From UBA668 sp046076025 (GTDB lineage Bacteria > Actinomycetota > Acidimicrobiia > Acidimicrobiales > Ilumatobacteraceae): a stretch of DNA of 14,202 bases. Below the pieces are notes generated by a model that was not told the DNA's origin, searched no databases, and saw only the letters and a list, made by a program, of their open reading frames with translations. Below, piece after piece: positions 13,173 through 14,202 of this stretch. How positions within the stretch are numbered: the stretch's first letter is position 1; each line of letters begins with the position of its first letter. The position numbers and the translations under genes are program-made. Where the stretch lies: positions 1 to 14,202 of the forward strand of contig JBJTRF010000117.1 of assembly GCA_046076025.1 (NCBI GenBank). Reading direction: 5' to 3'.

Positions 13173-14048
13173 TCAGCCGACGACGATCACCGAGGCGATC
13201 ATCGCGCCGGCGCCCAGCAGGACGGGCGTTGCCCATCGCACCCACTCGGCGGTGGGCTTCCAGCGCGGCGCCAGCATCACCCATCCGCAGGCCGCCCCGC
13301 CCAGTGCCCCGCCCACGTGGCCCCCGATCGAGATGCCCGAGATGGTGAACGTGAGCACCAGGTTGAGGATCAGCGTGGTGCCGATGCCGGTGCTGAAGAC
13401 GTTGACCCCGCGACGGTGCAGGCCGATGGCCGCCGCCGCCATCAGGCCGAACACGGCACCAGATGCGCCGCCGCTCAGCGAGCTGGGCTCGACGAGCAGC
13501 ACGCCGAGCGACCCGGTGAGCAGGCTCGCCACGTAGAGCAGCGCGAACCGCAGCGACCCGAGCTCGCGCTCGAGCAGCATGCCCAGCTGGTACAGCAGCA
13601 GCATGTTCATCAGGATGTGGAACACCCCGAAGTGGATGAACCCGGCGGTGACGAGGCGATACCACTGGTGGGTGTCGCCGGTGCTGCCGTCGGTGAACCG
13701 GATGCCGAACTGCAGGATGTCGCGGCCGAGACCGAGCTCGACGTGTGCCGTCGTGGCGCTGCCGCCGAGCGTCGACGGGTCGGCGAGCACCATCGCCGCG
13801 AACACCAGCAGGTTGATGCCCATCAGCGCATAGGTGGCGGGCGTCAGCACGCGTGCATTGGCATGGCGAACCCGCGTGCGCAGGTCGGGCTGGCTGGCCT
13901 TGGCGCAGTCGAGGCAGTGCGAGCCGACCGTCGCCTGCACGAGGCAGTCGCCGCACGCTGGGCGCCCGCATCGGGTGCAGTTGCGGCCGCCCTCGCGGTC
14001 GGCGTGTCGATAGCACGAGGGCACGGGGGGAGGGGAGGGAAACGCCAC
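13173..14048 (-). CDS. Rhomboid family intramembrane serine protease with N-terminal zinc finger
   Basis: This 291-residue membrane protein begins with a B-box-like zinc-binding segment: Cys12-x2-His15, Cys24-x2-Cys27, Cys32-x2-Cys35, Cys45-x2-Cys48. Six or so helices of the rhomboid fold follow. The catalytic residues are visible: nucleophile Ser196 in GGASGAVFG, His244 in SIGGHVGG, and the supporting His144 and Asn148 in HILMN. Rhomboids cut transmembrane substrates inside the bilayer; the substrate here is unknown. A zinc finger in front of a rhomboid domain is a known actinobacterial arrangement. The start is GTG 14048, with a TAATCT box 6 nt upstream and no Shine-Dalgarno sequence. The EAL-domain gene ends 37 bp upstream. 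Confidence 0.93.
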   Translation of the reverse strand: MAFPSPPPVPSCYRHADREGGRNCTRCGRPACGDCLVQATVGSHCLDCAKASQPDLRTRVRHANARVLTPATYALMGINLLVFAAMVLADPSTLGGSATTAHVELGLGRDILQFGIRFTDGSTGDTHQWYRLVTAGFIHFGVFHILMNMLLLYQLGMLLERELGSLRFALLYVASLLTGSLGVLLVEPSSLSGGASGAVFGLMAAAAIGLHRRGVNVFSTGIGTTLILNLVLTFTISGISIGGHVGGALGGAACGWVMLAPRWKPTAEWVRWATPVLLGAGAMIASVIVVG

Positions 14049-14054
14049 GGAGCG

Positions 14055-14060
14055 AGATTA
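14055..14060 (-). promoter_or_regulatory. -10 box (TAATCT) of the rhomboid gene
   Basis: TAATCT on the minus strand ends 6 nt before the GTG at 14048. It lies in the 37-bp gap after the EAL-domain gene and suggests independent, leaderless transcription of the rhomboid gene. Confidence 0.5.
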
Positions 14061-14085
14061 CCGATGCCGGTGCGGTGCCCGCGGG

Positions 14086-14202
14086 TCAGCGCCGGGCGCG
14101 CTCGCCGAATGCGTCGGCACCGGCCGGCTCGCCGAGCAGGTGGCCCTGCACGAGGTCGCAGCCGAGCAGGCGCAGGCGGCGCAGCTGGTCGGCCGAGGTG
14201 AC
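14086..14202 (-). CDS. EAL-domain protein, C-terminal end (probable cyclic di-GMP phosphodiesterase)
   Basis: The last 38 codons read TSADQLRRLRLLGCDLVQGH followed by LLGEPAGADAF. This is the closing part of an EAL domain, where the pattern Q-L-x2-L-x2-L-G-C-D-x-V-Q-G is conserved just before the final strand. EAL proteins hydrolyse the second messenger cyclic di-GMP. The catalytic ELL/EAL and DDFGTG motifs lie outside the window, so activity and any GGDEF or sensor domains cannot be judged. The reading frame is open to the right edge and ends at the TGA at 14086-14088. Confidence 0.8.
   Translation of the reverse strand, partial: VTSADQLRRLRLLGCDLVQGHLLGEPAGADAFGERARR

Noticed and set aside
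1..14202. CRISPR arrays, tRNA or rRNA genes, insertion sequences, phage or defence genes
   Set aside because: I looked on both strands for regular repeats, tRNA-like arms, terminal inverted repeats and transposase or nuclease motifs and saw none. The gaps between genes are too short to hold them.

Overview
The window is GC-rich chromosomal DNA with very high GC at third codon positions, many GTG starts and short intergenic gaps. It looks like a free-living actinobacterium. An F420-type LLM oxidoreductase, an L,D-transpeptidase with a Thr/Pro tail, lipoproteins and actinobacterial-style leaderless promoters all fit this. I lean towards the Acidimicrobiia, but that is inference; no rRNA or marker gene is present to settle it. 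I found no tRNA, rRNA, CRISPR array, insertion sequence, phage gene or attachment site, and no gene-free stretch longer than about 120 bp.

Layout. 1-735 (minus): a four-helix membrane protein followed by the start of argG, which runs off the left edge. 791-2866 (plus): a family 2 glycosyltransferase and a membrane-anchored L,D-transpeptidase, both pointing to envelope synthesis. 2887-4347 (minus): a secreted, probably lipid-anchored zinc metallopeptidase with two peptidase-like domains, the second without its zinc ligands. 4389-6962 (plus): an M24 (Xaa-Pro-type) peptidase and a carotenoid oxygenase, 24 bp apart and probably co-transcribed. 6964-7599 (minus): a short lipoprotein of unknown function. 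7687-8550 (plus): an eight-helix membrane protein of unknown function. 8563-11790 (minus): a small PH-like protein, an amidase-signature hydrolase and an MFS exporter, closely packed. 11908-12897 (plus): the LLM oxidoreductase. 12880-14048 (minus): an 83-residue hypothetical protein and a zinc-finger rhomboid protease. 14086-14202 (minus): the last 38 codons of an EAL-domain protein.

The genes look like housekeeping and envelope functions plus small metabolic units rather than one dedicated system, and I see no defence or mobile island. Two observations stand out. First, a TANNNT-like -10 box lies 6-8 nt in front of the start codon of most transcription units, and these starts lack a Shine-Dalgarno sequence. 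This points to widespread leaderless transcription and helps decide several GTG starts. Second, the metallopeptidase at 2887-4347 is an internally duplicated protein with one intact and one degenerate active site.
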